Below are positions 63,956 to 64,000 of a stretch of 64,000 bases of DNA, piece after piece (position 1 is the first letter of the stretch; the number at the start of each line of letters is the position of its first letter). The notes below the pieces were generated by a model. It ran no database searches. It was not told where the DNA came from and saw only the letters and a list, made by a program, of their open reading frames with translations. A program made the translations under genes and the position numbers. The stretch lies in contig NZ_CP157804.1 in assembly GCF_040112705.1 (NCBI RefSeq), positions 3,696,075-3,760,074 on the forward strand. The letters are read 5' to 3'. The stretch is from Flagellimonas sp. MMG031. Its GTDB lineage: Bacteria; Bacteroidota; Bacteroidia; Flavobacteriales; Flavobacteriaceae.

Positions 63956-64000
63956 ATGGGCTGATAACGGTCCCTTGTTGGATCTAAATGCTAAGAATCC

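Overview
The window looks like chromosome of a marine Flavobacteriaceae (Bacteroidota). Evidence: gldJ and porV of the gliding/type IX secretion (T9SS) machinery, a protein ending in a T9SS sorting domain, a DUF6090 protein, a PafA-type phosphatase, an NhaD Na+/H+ antiporter, no consistent Shine-Dalgarno sequences, and Bacteroidota-type TAnnTTTG -7 promoter boxes (for example 8136-8143 and 57885-57892). Two tRNA-Val genes are present. No rRNA, CRISPR array, transposase or integrase was found.

Layout. 1-3.9 kb: end of purK, purE, a small EF-hand membrane protein and an M3 oligopeptidase. 4.0-7.2 kb: a multi-PAS histidine kinase with a single-domain response regulator, then an ECF sigma factor with a tiny zinc-type anti-sigma factor. 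7.2-13.8 kb: a UbiA-like membrane protein, gcvP, a FabH-like ketosynthase behind an 18-bp perfect palindrome, and a methyltransferase/glycosyltransferase pair. 14.0-17.6 kb: a large secreted protein with an N-formylglutamate-amidohydrolase-like domain, 18 tandem 43-residue MopE/calcium-type repeats and a T9SS C-terminal domain. 17.6-30.5 kb: PafA-type phosphatase, MlaEF-type ABC transporter, DUF389 protein, mannose-1-phosphate guanylyltransferase, SprT-like protein, an odd DUF413/secreted-protein fusion, SDR, M28 peptidase, pdhC, pdhA, cdd. 30.6-35.1 kb: porV diverging from gldJ-murF, with porU absent from its usual place.

36.6-43.5 kb (minus strand) is the most distinctive metabolic region: a flavoprotein, a methyltransferase, a type III polyketide synthase, a FabL-like reductase and a FabZ-like dehydratase in one very tight operon, then a ketosynthase, an acyl carrier protein and a phosphopantetheinyl transferase. 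This resembles a phenolic-lipid or alkylquinone pathway that carries its own fatty-acid starter machinery. A GIY-YIG gene flanked by palindromic REP-like repeats sits between the two halves.

43.7-51.5 kb is a visibly AT-rich island between a 3' fragment of tRNA-Val(UAC) with its terminator (43667-43738) and the intact tRNA-Val(UAC) with the same terminator (51391-51520). This is the footprint of site-specific integration into a tRNA gene. It carries a TonB siderophore receptor, a PepSY membrane protein, a DUF6090 protein, a ParDE toxin-antitoxin pair and an orphan surface protein, but no integrase. A 16-bp motif recurs near gene ends in the island. 51.6-64 kb returns to core genes: folC, tonB-exbD-exbB, nhaD, an acyl-CoA dehydrogenase and gltBD.

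Regulatory highlight: the repeat-protein gene at 14043 and the fusion gene at 24203, 10 kb apart, share one promoter architecture. Each has two direct 9-mers (TCCGTCAAT type) with a 12-bp spacer and then an ATCTTTA box exactly 29 bp further on. The 9-mers fit the LytTR-family operator consensus, which suggests a small regulon for secreted proteins.
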